Part shown: piece after piece, positions 1-13,200 of the stretch
Layout of the letters: every line of letters begins with the position of its first letter
Position numbering within the stretch: position 1 is the first letter of the stretch
Source: Candidatus Hartigia pinicola
Lineage (GTDB): Bacteria; Pseudomonadota; Gammaproteobacteria; Enterobacterales; Enterobacteriaceae
Direction: 5' to 3'
DNA: 64,000 bases
Assembly (NCBI GenBank): GCA_020541205.1
Contig: CP048208.1
Coordinates: forward strand, 1,302,001 to 1,366,000
Notes under the pieces: model-generated
The model's database searches: none
Seen by the model: the letters and a program-made list of their open reading frames with translations, nothing else
Told to the model about the DNA's origin: nothing
Made by a program: the position numbers and the translations under genes

Positions 1-624
1 AAGAATATTATATACTAATTTAGTTAGACTGCCAAGTCACCGCTTATCATTTTACAACTTTAAGATTTCATGGTTGATGTCACTGAAAAACCGATAAGAA
101 ACTTTATATAAATAAACAGTAATTATGAATCCGAAAGATTTTTACATTTTATATTTAGAGTGTATTTTAAATAAACTCAAGTATTTATTTTCTTCTGTCT
201 ATGCATGTAAAATTAAAAAAAAGAAAAGTTTGAGTCTGGTGTTATTTCGATAGAAAATAATAAAAAATTAAAATTAATCAATAATTTATCAAGTACTGTA
301 TATTATGTCCCTGATTAAATAATCTATTAAACTATTTCTTGAAATGCACATTTTAATCTGACGTTAATATTCAATAAACTTACACATATTACACATACAA
401 TACATAGATAAGACATCAGTTAAATATTTCTACCTTATATTGTCATAAAAAGTAATAATAGAATATACTGTCTTTTGCTCTTGAACTAATTCAACTAGAA
501 ATGTAGTGTTATCAAGCAAGTCCTAACTCATAATAATAATCATCCGTATACTAAAAAAGTAATGATTAAGTATTATTACACCTACACCTAAAATAATTTA
601 AAACTTCTAAAAAGGAAATAAAAC
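1..624. other. AT-rich stretch upstream of tpiA, no gene seen
   Basis: No open frame of useful length and no recognisable remnant was found. It ends with the tpiA ribosome binding site (AAAAAGGAAATA just before the ATG). No clear sigma-70 promoter stands out from the AT-rich background. Confidence 0.5.
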
Positions 625-1407
625 ATGCGAAATCCATTAGTAATAGGCAACTGGAAATTAAACGGCAGTACCACGATGGTGCATAATATAATTACGGTTC
701 TGCGTAAAAAACTTACTAAGATTAATGGTTGTAACATAGTTATCGCGCCACCAACTATTTACTTAAGCCAAGTAAAACATGCTATTGTAGGTAGTCCTAT
801 TGAATTAGGCGCACAAAATGTTGATACAAATGTTTCAGGCGCATTTACAGGAGAAATATCAGCACAAATGCTTAAAGATGTTGGTGCAAAATATATCATT
901 ATTGGCCATTCAGAGCGCCGAACTTATCACAAAGAACATGATGAGTGTATCGCTAAAAAATTCTCAATATTAAAAGAGATCGGTTTAATTCCTGTGTTAT
1001 GCATCGGTGAAAACGCATCTGAAAAGGCAGCGGGTAAAACACAAGCCGTTTGTGCTCGTCAAATTGATGCAGTATTAAATACTTTTGGAGTAGAAGGGTT
1101 CCGAGAAGCCGTAATTGCCTATGAACCAATATGGGCTATTGGTACAGGTAAATCCGCTACTCCAGAGCAAGCACAAAGAATTCATGAATTTATCCGTAAA
1201 TATATCGCAAATAAAAATATTGTTATTGCTGAAAAATTGACCATTCAATATGGAGGTTCAGTGAATGAACACAATGCTGCTGAATTATTTAATCAACCAG
1301 ACATTGATGGAGCACTTGTCGGTGGAGCTTCACTTAAAGCAGATACTTTTTCTATAATCATCAAAGCGGCTGTAAGAGCTAAAAAACAAAATAATTTATT
1401 TTTTTAA
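625..1407 (+). CDS. tpiA: triosephosphate isomerase
   Basis: Interconverts dihydroxyacetone phosphate and glyceraldehyde 3-phosphate in cytoplasmic glycolysis. The 260-residue protein is close to the E. coli length of 255 and is colinear over the whole TIM barrel. The active-site lysine lies in GNWKLNG (K11), the catalytic histidine in GHSERR (H95), and the catalytic glutamate in [12 protein letters not shown] (E167), which runs into the mobile loop 6. The phosphate-binding YGGSV motif follows near residue 210. The start is set by a strong AGGAAATAAAAC ribosome site. It converges with pfkA across a 5.5-kb desert; in E. coli the same convergent pair encloses cdh and sbp. It looks fully functional. 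Confidence 0.98.
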   Translation: MRNPLVIGNWKLNGSTTMVHNIITVLRKKLTKINGCNIVIAPPTIYLSQVKHAIVGSPIELGAQNVDTNVSGAFTGEISAQMLKDVGAKYIIIGHSERRTYHKEHDECIAKKFSILKEIGLIPVLCIGENASEKAAGKTQAVCARQIDAVLNTFGVEGFREAVIAYEPIWAIGTGKSATPEQAQRIHEFIRKYIANKNIVIAEKLTIQYGGSVNEHNAAELFNQPDIDGALVGGASLKADTFSIIIKAAVRAKKQNNLFF

Positions 1408-4400
1408 TGGTAATTAACTGATACAATACTAACAGTTTACATACAAATTAATATGTCATTACATATTTTATTAAAATAATATGATAATATATTTTAAAAC
1501 ATATAAATAGTATTTTGTATAATAAACAGAATTAACGTAACACTTATTAGTAATAAAATTTTTGCTATTACTAAATTAGAAATGTTTAAAACGTTATTTT
1601 TCTCTCTAATTTAGAAATGAAATAAATTTATATCAAGAATATTAAGAATCAATATTTAAATAAATAAATTTTTTATTACTTAAAAACTTAAAATACAGAT
1701 ATTAATAGAAATGCATATATAGTATATTTTATTTTTTTGTATATTCTTAAAATAATTTCTATCATCATGCTTATACAAAATAATTTCTTTACTGATAACA
1801 GTCTTTCACACTTCAAAAAATTATTGCAATTAGAACTAATTGACTCCAAAATATGTTAAATTAGAGGTTTAATAAACTTATTATTAGTGTTAAATAAAAC
1901 ACTAAAATAACAATCGTTCTTATAAATTTAGTAAATCATCAAGAGTATAGATACAGTGCATGGAACTAACATAATTTAGTTATCAAAAATTTAGCTTCAA
2001 CAAAAAATAATTTTTATACATGAATAATATTTCAAAAAATAGCAATAATACCAGTGAAAGAGTTTTGAGTGATATTTATCATATCATTAGCTTGATTCAT
2101 GAAAATAAAAATTCTATGAATTTAATATATACAATGTTATCCCTCAATGTATGTCATCACATATACATTAAGTATACGAAACACATTGAAAATTTAAAAA
2201 ACAATCATAAGTATTTTAATGCTCTTATTCTGCTTATCACATAAACATTAATATTACCTCTGTTATGCAGACAAAATGCTCAATTAGACTTATATTTATA
2301 CATGAGAACAAACCCGAACAATTAGACTATTGTATAAAATCTTAATAATCTGCAGATAATACTATGATTATATATTGAAAATCTAATGGTTCAGAATAAA
2401 ATACAAAATTTCGTTTTATTAGAATTTCTATTAAAAAATAATAAATAAATATTAGCGTTTAAATAAAAAAATTTATTTAATTTTAGAATATGATCTATTT
2501 ATAAAGCGATATTAAAAAATTAAACGATTATAAGTAAGAAAATAAGTATAGTGTTATATAGTAATATTTTAATTTTATTAAAAAAGCTATGACCATACCA
2601 TGAGACAGACGATAAAATTGATTATAATAAACATGTTCTAAAATTAAAGTGATAATTATTAATCTACAAAACTTTTATAATCACTAAAAATAAATTGTTT
2701 GTTTACGTTCAAACGACAAACATTGTGCATTACAACAAATTTAAAATAGTTAGAAAATTATTAAAAATCACATGCTAACTAACATAAAATTCATTTTATA
2801 GGATACAATAGTTAATTAACCTAACAAAATTACGCACATTAAAATCATATAGTACCAATGAATGATAATAGGTAGATGTCTTTTTTAGAAAAACAATATA
2901 ATATATTTATTTAATAATATTTTATTATCAATTTTCATCATTTTATATTTAAAAGTCGTATATTTTAAATAGATCTGTTTATTAATTACGAAACGTAAAA
3001 TATAATATAAAACTATTTCAATGAAATATAATTCAGAATATCTTTCCCTGGATTATAAGCAGTGATTGCAATATTTCATATATTTTATTTTAAAGATTGC
3101 ATGCATAATTTAAATTTAAAATGTATTTTTAATTTATATTGATATCAATAATTTTATTAACATTCAACAATATAATTCACAGATCTTTGAGTTATTTTCA
3201 TAACATATAATTAATAATTATTATTATTTTCAGTTTATTCATATTATAGTTAATTGATATAATGATAATTTTTTAAAAAATAATTCCAGTATAATAAACG
3301 AAAAATTTTCTTTTACTTTTAAAGCTTTAACTACATATAACATAATTTTAAATGTTAATTTATGAACATAAAACTGAACAACTTACAAAAAAATAATAAA
3401 TATATTTATAAAATTATTGAAATGTTTCTAGCCTAGAAAACATCATATAAAACTAGAGATTAACTTAAATAATAGTTATAACCTATTTAACCACAGATTT
3501 AATATGCGTTTTACTCTTGTACTAAATCTTCACCAATATTGTAACGATTTACTTATTCAGTGATTCAGCAGATCTAAAATAAAAATATTTCAAGTCACTA
3601 TTAATTATATTACCTAAATCTATACATATAATTTATTGACCTTACTGAAATACTTTTTACATCATGGCAATATACTTGAAAATAATATTAAAATTTTTAT
3701 TATCTATTCCTGCATAAAAACTTGACGCTAAATGGGAGTATAGATTTTTTTTACAAGCACTTATAAAATAATATAAATCGTATAGTAATCAGAATACACA
3801 TATTCAGACTCATCTAAAGACTATTTACAATTTTTTGAAGATTCATGATGGTATTCATTCTATAAGAATAATCAATATGCAGAAACAATATAAATCAAAA
3901 AAATATTTTAAGAAATAATATCTTATTTCCAGAAATGAAATTAGAAACTTAAAACACATATTCGGAGAGTTACTGCATATAATGTATTTTTTTACATTAC
4001 TATATGTGTTTTAAAATAGTTTATATACAATACAACTGAAAAGATTATCACAACAATATTATTGAAAATAACTATTCAAGCCTTAACAAGAGAAACAATT
4101 AGAAATAAAGTTTCAGCTACTAAATTAAGTCTTTCAATATATCAATATAACTAGCAAAAACCTTCTATACGATAATATGAATACTGACGCTAGTATTATA
4201 ATAACAAATATATAAAACATGCGGAAAGTATCGTAAAAAAATACGTAAGATTTATCGATGAAATCTAAATGTTTAATGGTCTAGTAGTGATTAATTTAAA
4301 ATACAGTCATGTACTGTGATTATTTACTAAAACAGTAGCAGTAGTATCATAAAATTTTATATTATTTAATCGACAGATTATATAACAAACTATAAAAATT

Positions 4401-5750
4401 TTACGCATTATAGCTCCCCTTTAAAATTTTAAAAACATTACTTTTAAACCCGCGGAGAAAAACTCAATATCTCATTAAATGATTTTGTTTTTTAAAACTC
4501 TACTAATAGTCACTAAAAAGTACAATACTCTCCTATAGGTTAATTACATAATTAAAAGTTTTATTTTAGTTACTATTCAGCAACAGTCACAGCTCGGTAT
4601 AAAATCACTATTAATATAACTTATTAAATAACAGTTTATCTTTTATTATTACACATATTATCGACTGTCCTCATTTTACCCTTTACACTATTGTCAACAA
4701 GTTAATTTTAGTTCAATCAATTTCCGCAATCAATACATTAAATATCTTTCTTGTATTATTCATGCCAAAACATTATAACTCATAAAGTAATGATTTAAAC
4801 TAATAACTTCATTAATTAACTGTATTCACTCAATGCCATAACTTTTAAAACTAGATAGGTATTTATAAACAACAATAAAATATATTGCAGATTCACTGTC
4901 AAGATAGACCTATAGATAAGAACACAATAATACTATTTAACAATATTCATTTAAAATTTTACTATAATTTTATTACGTACTCAATAATAAGCGTTATCAA
5001 TACAAATGATATGTTATTCATTTTATAAAATTTAACTTTTCTTCCCCATTGGTATACATAAAATGAAAATACAACATAAATTAATGTAATTTTATTACAA
5101 TTAAAAAGATCTACTTAATGCTAAAATGACAATTAATTAAAATATTTTATTATGCTCAAAACTGAAAAGATTTTTTCGTTATTCATTCTGTGAGAATATA
5201 CTTTTAGATATTTATATATTATGAAGATTATCCTATAACACTCTTAACACTTAAAATACAATAGGCATGTTGTATATACGCATAGCGCATGATACTCTAA
5301 TAAGGTTCTGCGTCATGTGATTATAGTTCATCACTTATGATGGTTTACAGTCAACTGCATTTACAATCTACATTTAGTTTGCAAATACAAAAGAATCAAA
5401 ATATATATGTATGATTTTTCCTCTTACTAAGTAAGATGCATTAGAAAAATTATTTTTTATTTAGCTTGATTAAAATTTCTTTTGAAGATTCGTATACTTT
5501 TCTCAGAAAATTTTTAAATTTTCTACGACCAAATTACTAAGTAAAAATAATATTATAATATTAATTTTTAGTATTCTTATCTCCTCTATTTTGATATTGA
5601 ATCTTAATTTAATACACTATGCTTTAATGAAACTACGATAGTCTTCTTTTTCTTTTCATTGCTGAATAGTATGAATAATATACATAAGTATACATTTATT
5701 TTATGATTATAACTATAACATGACAAGCAAAAATTCTGAAAAAAAAGTTA
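1408..5750. other. Gene desert between tpiA and pfkA (left part)
   Basis: Over 4 kb of AT-rich sequence with only short chance frames, for example a 74-codon one at 2020-2244 that resembles nothing I know and has no ribosome site. Enteric synteny predicts a dead cdh on the minus strand here, but I could not align one. Slightly less AT-rich patches lie near 4440-4470 and 5270-5370; they were translated without a match. Confidence 0.5.
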
Positions 5751-6015
5751 CATTAGCATAAATAGCTAGACTTTCTCTATTATCAAAAGCGGATGAGTAT
5801 TACTTATACTTATATTAATTTTAATTAATAAGTAATAAAAGTGAAAATTAAGTTATATAAATCTGATGATTTCTGTTAGGTCACAACTATTAAAACTATT
5901 TTTTTTAATTTACGGTAGTAAAATAACATCTATTAGTATTGTGAATCTTATGAAAGTAGTTTTATCTTATTATAAAAACGATAATAAAGAATCAACCATG
6001 TTTTATGCAAGCAAG

Positions 6016-6035
6016 CTGATTTGTATGCAAATCAG
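6016..6035. repeat. Inverted repeat, 8-bp perfect stem
   Basis: CTGATTTG, loop TATG, CAAATCAG: a perfect 8-bp stem with a 4-nt loop. No T-tract follows on either strand, so it does not look like an intrinsic terminator. It sits in decayed sequence and may be chance. Confidence 0.4.
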
Positions 6036-6053
6036 AAAGGATTAATAGAAAAA

Positions 6054-6071
6054 TTAATTAATTAATTAATT
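6054..6071. repeat. TTAA microsatellite
   Basis: The tetranucleotide TTAA is repeated four and a half times without interruption. This is a simple-sequence tract in a desert. Confidence 0.6.
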
Positions 6072-6923
6072 TGTGTGTTTTTGTACAAATAAAAATAAAA
6101 TCACACACTAAGATTACTATCAATATATGCGCGTATTGTAATAGTTTTTAGTCGTTATCAACGTTAAACTTTATCAACAACAAGAAGATACTTTAAAAAA
6201 ATAAATTTTACACTTTAACTAAATCGTATACAAGAAAACATATTATTTTATAAAAAATCATAGAAAACTTTTTTTTGGAGCTAATTAACTGTTATTAAGC
6301 CTTTAACTAATCATCTAAATTACTGATTTCGATATAACTTCAAACAAAAAAATCATTATTATTAACTCATTTTATTAGAATTTTTAGTATTTTTTTAGTA
6401 TTATTTGGTATTTTTAAAATATAATATAGTACAAATGTTGTTTTATTTGATCTCACTTAACACTGAGTAATATAAACAACATAATACTAAACAATCTAAA
6501 TAACTAAATTAGTCATCTTTAGCATAATACTATAACAATATAGTAATAATAATCTTTTAAACTTACCAAAATACATAAATCATTTTTAAATTACACGAAC
6601 TTTATTGTCATGCTTAAAATATATATTTATAAAATCAAACAGCGACACATAACTACTTTATAACTTTAATATATTCCTTCAATATAAAGTTATTTATTGT
6701 TCATACATTAACTAAAATATTATCACATGTTAAAATCTAAGAAATATTAAAATGCTACATTTCAGCTACTATTAATCTCACATTGATTTTATGAATCTTT
6801 CATAAAAAATACTAAATAGATTTTAAAAAAAATAATGTAGTCATCCTGAGAAAGATATACACTACTCAGCTAAAAATATAATCTTCATACAACCGATAAT
6901 ATGTCAACTAGTATAAATAAAGA

Positions 6924-7901
6924 TTAGCACAACTTCTTCGCAATATCATACCAATCTTTCTTAAAAATACGTTTCATATTTACAATTGCATCAAAAATAT
7001 CATGATGAACTAGTTTTTCATTTTGAATACCTACACAGCGGTTTCCATGACCTTCAAGCAATAATTGAATTGAATAAGCTCCCATACGTGAGGCTAAAAT
7101 TCGATCATAAGCAACAGGTGGGCCTCCTCGCTGAATATGACCAAGCACCGTTGCACGTGTTTCATGATGTGTTTCTGTTTCAATATATTTTACTAATTCA
7201 TTAATATTACAAACATGTTCAGTAATGGCAACAATCGCATGGCGTTTCCCTTTTTCAATCCCCTTTTTTATTTCAGAAAGTAATTCTTCTCGATCAAATT
7301 TTATTTCATTTTCTGGTAACACAAAAAATTCACAACCTCCTGCAATTGCAGCAGATAGGGTTAAATCACCACAGTAACGTCCCATGACTTCAACAATTGA
7401 GATACGTTTATGAGAAGTAGAAGTATCACGCAGTCTATCAATTGCTTCAACTACGGTGTCTAAAGCAGTAAAATAACCTATCGTATAGTCAGTCCCTGCA
7501 ACATCATTATCAATCGTGCCGGGTAGACAAATGCATGGAAAACCAGCTGTTGTCAACGATTTTGCACCAAGATAAGAACCGTCACCACCAATGACTACAA
7601 GTGCATCAATATGATTTTTATTCAAATTCTCCATAGCAACAAGACGAAATTTTTCATTACGAAATTGAGGGAAACGCGTAGAACCCAGAAAAGTGCCACC
7701 ACGATTAATCACGTCTGACACACTATAACGATCTAGGTACTTTATACGATTTTCATATAAACCTAAATACCCATCATAAATCCCTGCCACTTCTAAACCT
7801 TCGCTTAATGCAGCGCGTACCACACCACGGATTGCAGCATTCATTCCTGGTGCATCACCACCACTTGTTAACACACTAACCTTTTTAATCTGTTTGACCA
7901 T
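6924..7901 (-). CDS. pfkA: ATP-dependent 6-phosphofructokinase
   Basis: Phosphorylates fructose 6-phosphate to fructose 1,6-bisphosphate, the committed step of glycolysis, as a cytoplasmic tetramer. The chosen start gives 325 residues, against 320 in E. coli. An in-frame ATG lies 33 nt further upstream, but the ATG at 7901 follows a good AGAGGTAATC ribosome site and matches the family N-terminus. Visible motifs are the ATP site [21 protein letters not shown] near residue 105, and the catalytic TIDND (129-133, base D131). GHIQRGG and [10 protein letters not shown] lie towards the C-terminus; the usual GGSP is GGPP here, a mild change. Together with tpiA it shows that core glycolysis is kept. 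Confidence 0.97.
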   Translation of the reverse strand: MVKQIKKVSVLTSGGDAPGMNAAIRGVVRAALSEGLEVAGIYDGYLGLYENRIKYLDRYSVSDVINRGGTFLGSTRFPQFRNEKFRLVAMENLNKNHIDALVVIGGDGSYLGAKSLTTAGFPCICLPGTIDNDVAGTDYTIGYFTALDTVVEAIDRLRDTSTSHKRISIVEVMGRYCGDLTLSAAIAGGCEFFVLPENEIKFDREELLSEIKKGIEKGKRHAIVAITEHVCNINELVKYIETETHHETRATVLGHIQRGGPPVAYDRILASRMGAYSIQLLLEGHGNRCVGIQNEKLVHHDIFDAIVNMKRIFKKDWYDIAKKLC

Positions 7902-9522
7902 GATTACCTCTAATAAATTAATATACATTATCAATCTATAAAATATAGGAAATAGCGCGCTTATCTAAACTAAATCCTATAATAAATCGCTAGTCCTCAA
8001 TAAATTAAATTTATTTATTATATAAGTAAATAAAGACACTTATATACACCCACCACCATTCAAGATTGAATATTTATTGTAATATTACCTAAATAACATA
8101 ATAATTAAAATTAATAACCGAAAATAAAACACTCACTATAGCTAGTAAAATTTTGTTTTAAAACAAAATAAATATCAATAATAACTAATAATATCTAACA
8201 AAATTATAGACGTTAATATTGAGAATGAGCACTATAAAATGTGTAATAAGTAAGTATCATATGAGCACTTTTAGTAGATTTAAATCATTATTCTCACATG
8301 ATATCATGGTATGTTTATTTTCAAAACTGCAACGTATTAATAATTTTTTTAAGTGTTTACTAAATATTCATCATTTATAGTTTAAGTATTTAGTATATCT
8401 TGAAAATAAATGTTTATTATCAGTTTTAGCTATTATTACTCTAAAAAAATAAAGACTTGAATATTCAGAATATAATAGAAATAATTTTTCTATACTTATA
8501 AAAATAATAATTATTATTTAATAGATAGTAAATTTTATATTATTCATTAATATTTGTAATGTTATTCATTATTCAAATTATACAATTGATAATTACTTAA
8601 TATTACCAAAATATTAATATTAAATCATTTTGATATTTCATATAAAATAATACTTTAGCACTTAACATTAGATAAGTTTGCAAGTGTTTTATATTTAAAA
8701 TATTCATATAATATACATCTAGTGTATTTCTATACTAATTAATAAATCATGACCAGTACTGATTTAAGTTTTAAGTTAATAAAAAATTTTGCCATTTTAT
8801 TATTTTATTTATATTATTATCAATAATGCTATTTGTTAAAAACCTCATATCAATTAATACATTAATAACCTGTTAAACTTACATTTAATAAATTATTTTC
8901 TATATCAATAAGTAATGATAAAAGAAAGTACGTAATAATATTAGATTTTACTATTATTTAAATACCTGTTCATGTTTTAAAGATCATAATTTTTATACAT
9001 CCTATCAAAATAAAAGCTTACAATACTATAAGACGTCAAGAAAGATCTCGATGCATTTAGTTTTGATTTCTTAGAAATTAAAAGATATAAATTTCCTCAT
9101 ATAACTCTATTGTACGATAAAATATATATTCTAAGTTATTAACCAACATGGGTGCAATGTATTAAGATATTTTTCAAAATCTTACAGTATTGTAAGTTTT
9201 ACTTGTTATGATAAAATACATAAAATAATGGCATTTAAAAAGATTCACAATTATCTCTCAGATAAAAATTAGTATCATTACAGTTTATAATAGTAATACA
9301 ATAAGTTTTATTTATCATCATTGAAAATGAAATGCTTTTATTCGAGTGAAATAATTTATCTATGATAGTTTAATCTTTGAATCTACTACTCCATATAAAT
9401 TTAAATTATTTTACTTATAGTCGTTTTAAGTATTAAAATTAATTAATAATCTTGTTTATTTAGTTTTAAAATACTCTTATTCACTGATATTTTAAAAAAT
9501 GCTATAATTAAAGGATATAAAA
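7902..9522. other. Gene desert between pfkA and mlaA
   Basis: This 1.6 kb divides divergent genes and holds no usable open frame. The enteric neighbours of pfkA (fieF, cpxP) are absent or unrecognisable. A 20-bp AT palindrome lies at 8150-8169. A TTCACT-17 nt-TATAAT pair with an upstream TGC (9480-9508) resembles a sigma-70 promoter, but it would start transcription only about 8 nt before the mlaA ATG, so its use is doubtful. Since mlaA is not a neighbour of pfkA in E. coli, a rearrangement join probably lies here. Confidence 0.45.
8150..8169. repeat. 20-bp perfect palindrome
   Basis: ATTTTGTTTTAAAACAAAAT is its own reverse complement. It lies about 250 nt upstream of the pfkA start. It is pure A/T apart from one G and one C, so chance or a minor regulatory site are both possible. 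Confidence 0.4.
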
Positions 9523-10287
9523 ATGAAAAATATGATAAAGTTTCGCATGACTGGTGTTCTTCTTGCAGCTGTTGTGTTGATTGGATGCTCAAGTTCAATT
9601 TCTCCGACTACAAAGGAGCGCTATGATCCGCTAGAAAATTTTAATCGAGCAATGTTTAATTTTAACTACAATATATTAGATCATTATATTTTAATGCCTA
9701 TTGCAGTTGTTTGGCGTGATTATGTTCCCACACCTGCCAGAATTGGTTTAATGAATTTTTTTGTGAATCTTGAAGAACCTGCTAGCATGTTAAATAGTTT
9801 TTTACGTGGTGAAATCACTCAAGGATTTAAACATTTTAACCGTTTCTTTCTTAATACTATATTTGGTATTGGAGGGTTTATTGATGTTGCCTCAAAAGCA
9901 AATCCTCAATTAGCAAAAGAAGAGCCAAAACGTTTTGGTAGCACGTTAGGATATTATGAGGTGATGTATGGTCCGTATGTAGTTTTACCTGGATTTGGTA
10001 GCTTTACTTTCCGTGAACAAGGTGGAGATCTAGTAGACAGATTATATCCGATGCTGAGTTTCTTGACATTCTGGATGTCTGTAGGTAAATGGGCACTTAA
10101 AGGCATTGAAACACGTTCTAAATTACTTGAATCAGACGGCTTATTAAGAAATTCAACTGATCCATATTTATTAATGAGAGAAGCTTACTTTCAACGCAAT
10201 GATTTTTTATCAAACGGTGGTAAGTTGCAAGAAATTGAAAACCCAAATGCAGAAGCACTTAAAGTTGATCTTGATTCAATTGATTAA
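9523..10287 (+). CDS. mlaA: Mla outer-membrane lipoprotein MlaA (VacJ)
   Basis: Outer-membrane lipoprotein that removes mislocalised phospholipid from the outer leaflet and hands it to MlaC for retrograde transport to MlaFEDB. The 254-residue protein (about 251 in E. coli) begins with a lipoprotein signal, hydrophobic VLLAAVVL followed by lipobox LIGC with the modified Cys near residue 22. Family motifs are DPLENFNRAMFNFN, WRDYVP, HFNRFFLNTIFGIGGFIDVA, RFGSTLGYY, GIETRSKLLESDGLLR and DPYLLMREAYFQR. The start follows AAAGGATATAAAA. The gene is isolated, as in E. coli where it is unlinked to the mla operon; its partners lie at 39884-42934, so the whole pathway is encoded in this window. Confidence 0.97.
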   Translation: MKNMIKFRMTGVLLAAVVLIGCSSSISPTTKERYDPLENFNRAMFNFNYNILDHYILMPIAVVWRDYVPTPARIGLMNFFVNLEEPASMLNSFLRGEITQGFKHFNRFFLNTIFGIGGFIDVASKANPQLAKEEPKRFGSTLGYYEVMYGPYVVLPGFGSFTFREQGGDLVDRLYPMLSFLTFWMSVGKWALKGIETRSKLLESDGLLRNSTDPYLLMREAYFQRNDFLSNGGKLQEIENPNAEALKVDLDSID

Positions 10288-13200
10288 CTACTTCTTTGAA
10301 AATTTTTAATGGAAATCATTACTTGTTTTTTCTAAAATCTATTAGAAAATAATAAATTATTATACATTAATTACGTTCTATTTTGAATATACTAACTACC
10401 TTAATAAACACAATACATCTAATATACTATTAATATTTGATTCTCAATAATGTATTTATAAAAATCTATTATGTAATTATATCATCTATCATTTAATTCA
10501 TGTCATATTATATGAAACAAACAAATTATATATGCTAATTTATTTAACTTATCTTTTAATATTGTACTGAAATAAAAATAACAAAATTATATTTCAAATC
10601 TCAAAATATTCAAAGTATTAATATATAAAAATAAATTATAATACTACTTTCAATAAAATAATCGATATAATAATAAATATAATGGTTTGAAAAAAGTCAA
10701 AAAATACTATTCCTAAATTAATAATTGATTCTTCAATTGATTATAATATAATTTATAGATTATAATAGCAAAAAATTAAAAATCAATTCTAGAAATTTAA
10801 CTTTCATTTCGATTTTTCATGAAACATATATAAATATATGTATTAATATTTTTAAAAATATAATATACTTAAATAAGTTAAAATTACTTCTATTAAATCA
10901 TGACAATAAAAATATATTTTTATTTGATTTGAACAAAATGTTTTTAATAAAAATCCTTATTTATTTATAAAATATTATAATTAAATTATAATGACTATTG
11001 TCCTATAATTTTTACTACTTAATATATATAAAACAATATTTGTGATATTATTTTATAATTCAATAGAATGAATCATATAAATGACTTTTTATTATAATCA
11101 GAATGTATAGTTAAACTTCACATCATATATCTAAAAAATATTTCAGATTTAAGAATTTTATTATACTAAAATAATTTTAACTCCTCTTTCATGAATATTT
11201 GTTTTTATATAAATAAAACAATAACAAGATCAAAAAATTCTTTTTTAATTAAAAACATAAGTAATTCCAAAACTTAATTGATAACAACTATGTTCAAATA
11301 TGAAATTTGAAAAATATTTAAAAACATAAAGAATGATTTTAATACGACATACCCTCTTATGAAATATTTTTTATCGTATATTTATTTTGCAATATTCTCA
11401 TTTATAAAATAATTTTAGCATTGTGGTTTCATAAGGCATTCACACTGTAGATTCAATCTACCTAATATAAAACTAATATCATGCATCACTATTTAAGTAC
11501 AAACATATAATAAACAAAAAATTCCACGATATTCTGGAAATTAAAAAAATAACTTAGTTATAATCCTAATATAATTAATAATAATCATAACTGAAAAGGA
11601 TTATTTTATAATTTAATATATTTCAAATACACCTTCACTGTAGAATACTAACTCTAACTTAATCAGAAGTGTTGATTAATATCATTAAAATAATCATATT
11701 CAACTATAAAATCAATGATTGCATTTAATTTTAATAGCAGTTGTTCCTACAATAAATACTAAGAAGTAGTAAACATTTTCTAATCTAATTATTTTATATA
11801 TCTTATCGCTATAATCACATTTTACAGTCTTCATTTTCAGTGAAAATATTTTAATAACATGAGTTTTTAGGCATTGAGTAAAAACATGATCCACTAACTA
11901 AACAAGATGCATATGAGGTGTTGTAAACACGGCTGCATACATTCATAAACATAGAAAATAACGTTATCTTACTTAATTATTTGTTAATTAAAAGCACTAT
12001 ATATTTTTATTGCAGATTAAAATAGAAACAGAAACCATTCTATTATCTAATCATGCATTATGCTTAAATCTAATAAAGCATGCCAGACATAAGGGATCAT
12101 ATAAATTATTATTTAGTATTCATTTCGGTAATTCATTAGAAAGTAATAAAAGTCATAGTAAAGATTGATATTATTAAACATGGTATAATAACCACATGAT
12201 CAAATTAATTCTCGCAATACTACTCACGATAAAACTGAGAAAATAATTAATATTTAAACTGATGATAAAGTCATAAATATTCTGCTCAATTACATTATCA
12301 TTAACATTAGACAACGATCACTAACAAAATCAGTGATACTAATATTTTCTAATTCATTAAAATACTTCACAGCTTGTACGCAAGCCGGTTTTTTATACAG
12401 AATAATAAGTTAATTTTGCATAATTGTGAGTGAACGTATGCAATAACAATCTTGAGATTTTCATTGCTTAATAATTATTAATTTCACATCTCGGCATTTT
12501 AACGTTTTCTTTCAATCAGCACAATACTAAAAATAACCCGTCGTTTTTAGGATTTTATAAATTTTCTAAGTAAATCTACTTACAATTATGTTTGTGAAAT
12601 ACACATCAAAACATCATAATATATTTAACTAAAAATAAATATACAATCACAATAATTACCTGAAATAATTAGATTTAACAACTTATACAGATAATTTTAT
12701 TATATTACATTGTAATAAAATAAACTTTAAATTTATGGCTGAAATATACCTATATAATAATTTACCCTATGCTTTTAACTAACTCTATTTAGTGATTGTG
12801 CAGTAAATTTAATACTTGTTCACATCATATTCTGCAGTAAACTTTTTGATCCGCTTTTAAGAAAATATTTCTTCATATTTATTACTATTATATAAATACA
12901 TGCAATAATAAACAGAATGGATCGTATTTATAACTACAACAACCGCATGATTTTTAATGCAAGAGATTTGTTTGAACTTTACGTACATAAAATAAGAAAA
13001 AAGTTTTTAGTCTTTGTATCGTACTGAGTGAAAATATTTAGAAAATTAAATTATTTTCAACTTAGATGAAGATGGAAGTTAAAAATTATTTACATTGTGT
13101 GTAAAAGCACTGATATGCACTAAACTTAAGTGACTTAAATAAAAATTAATATTATTTTCAGTAAAATCTTACTTTGGTTAAAATAAAAATATTTATTTTA

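Larger units (their letters stand above)
5760..6750 (-). pseudogene. sbp: Possible remnant of sbp (periplasmic sulfate-binding protein)
   Basis: In enterics sbp follows pfkA on the same strand. Reading the minus strand just past the pfkA end gives, near 6710-6660, LVNV*TINNF then ILKEYIKV, which can be laid against the Sbp N-terminus LLNVSYDPTR and ELYQEYNKA with one codon missing. No other part of the gene could be aligned with conviction and many stops are present. The call rests on synteny plus one weak match; chance similarity is quite possible. The limits are only the extent expected for sbp. Confidence 0.25.

Noticed and set aside
2020-2244. 74-codon plus-strand open frame after tpiA
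   Set aside because: No ribosome site, no known motif, Asn/Ile/Lys-rich composition like the surrounding AT-rich desert; expected by chance.
11712-11894. 60-codon minus-strand open frame in the mlaA-dnaB desert
   Set aside because: Short, no ribosome site, no family resemblance.
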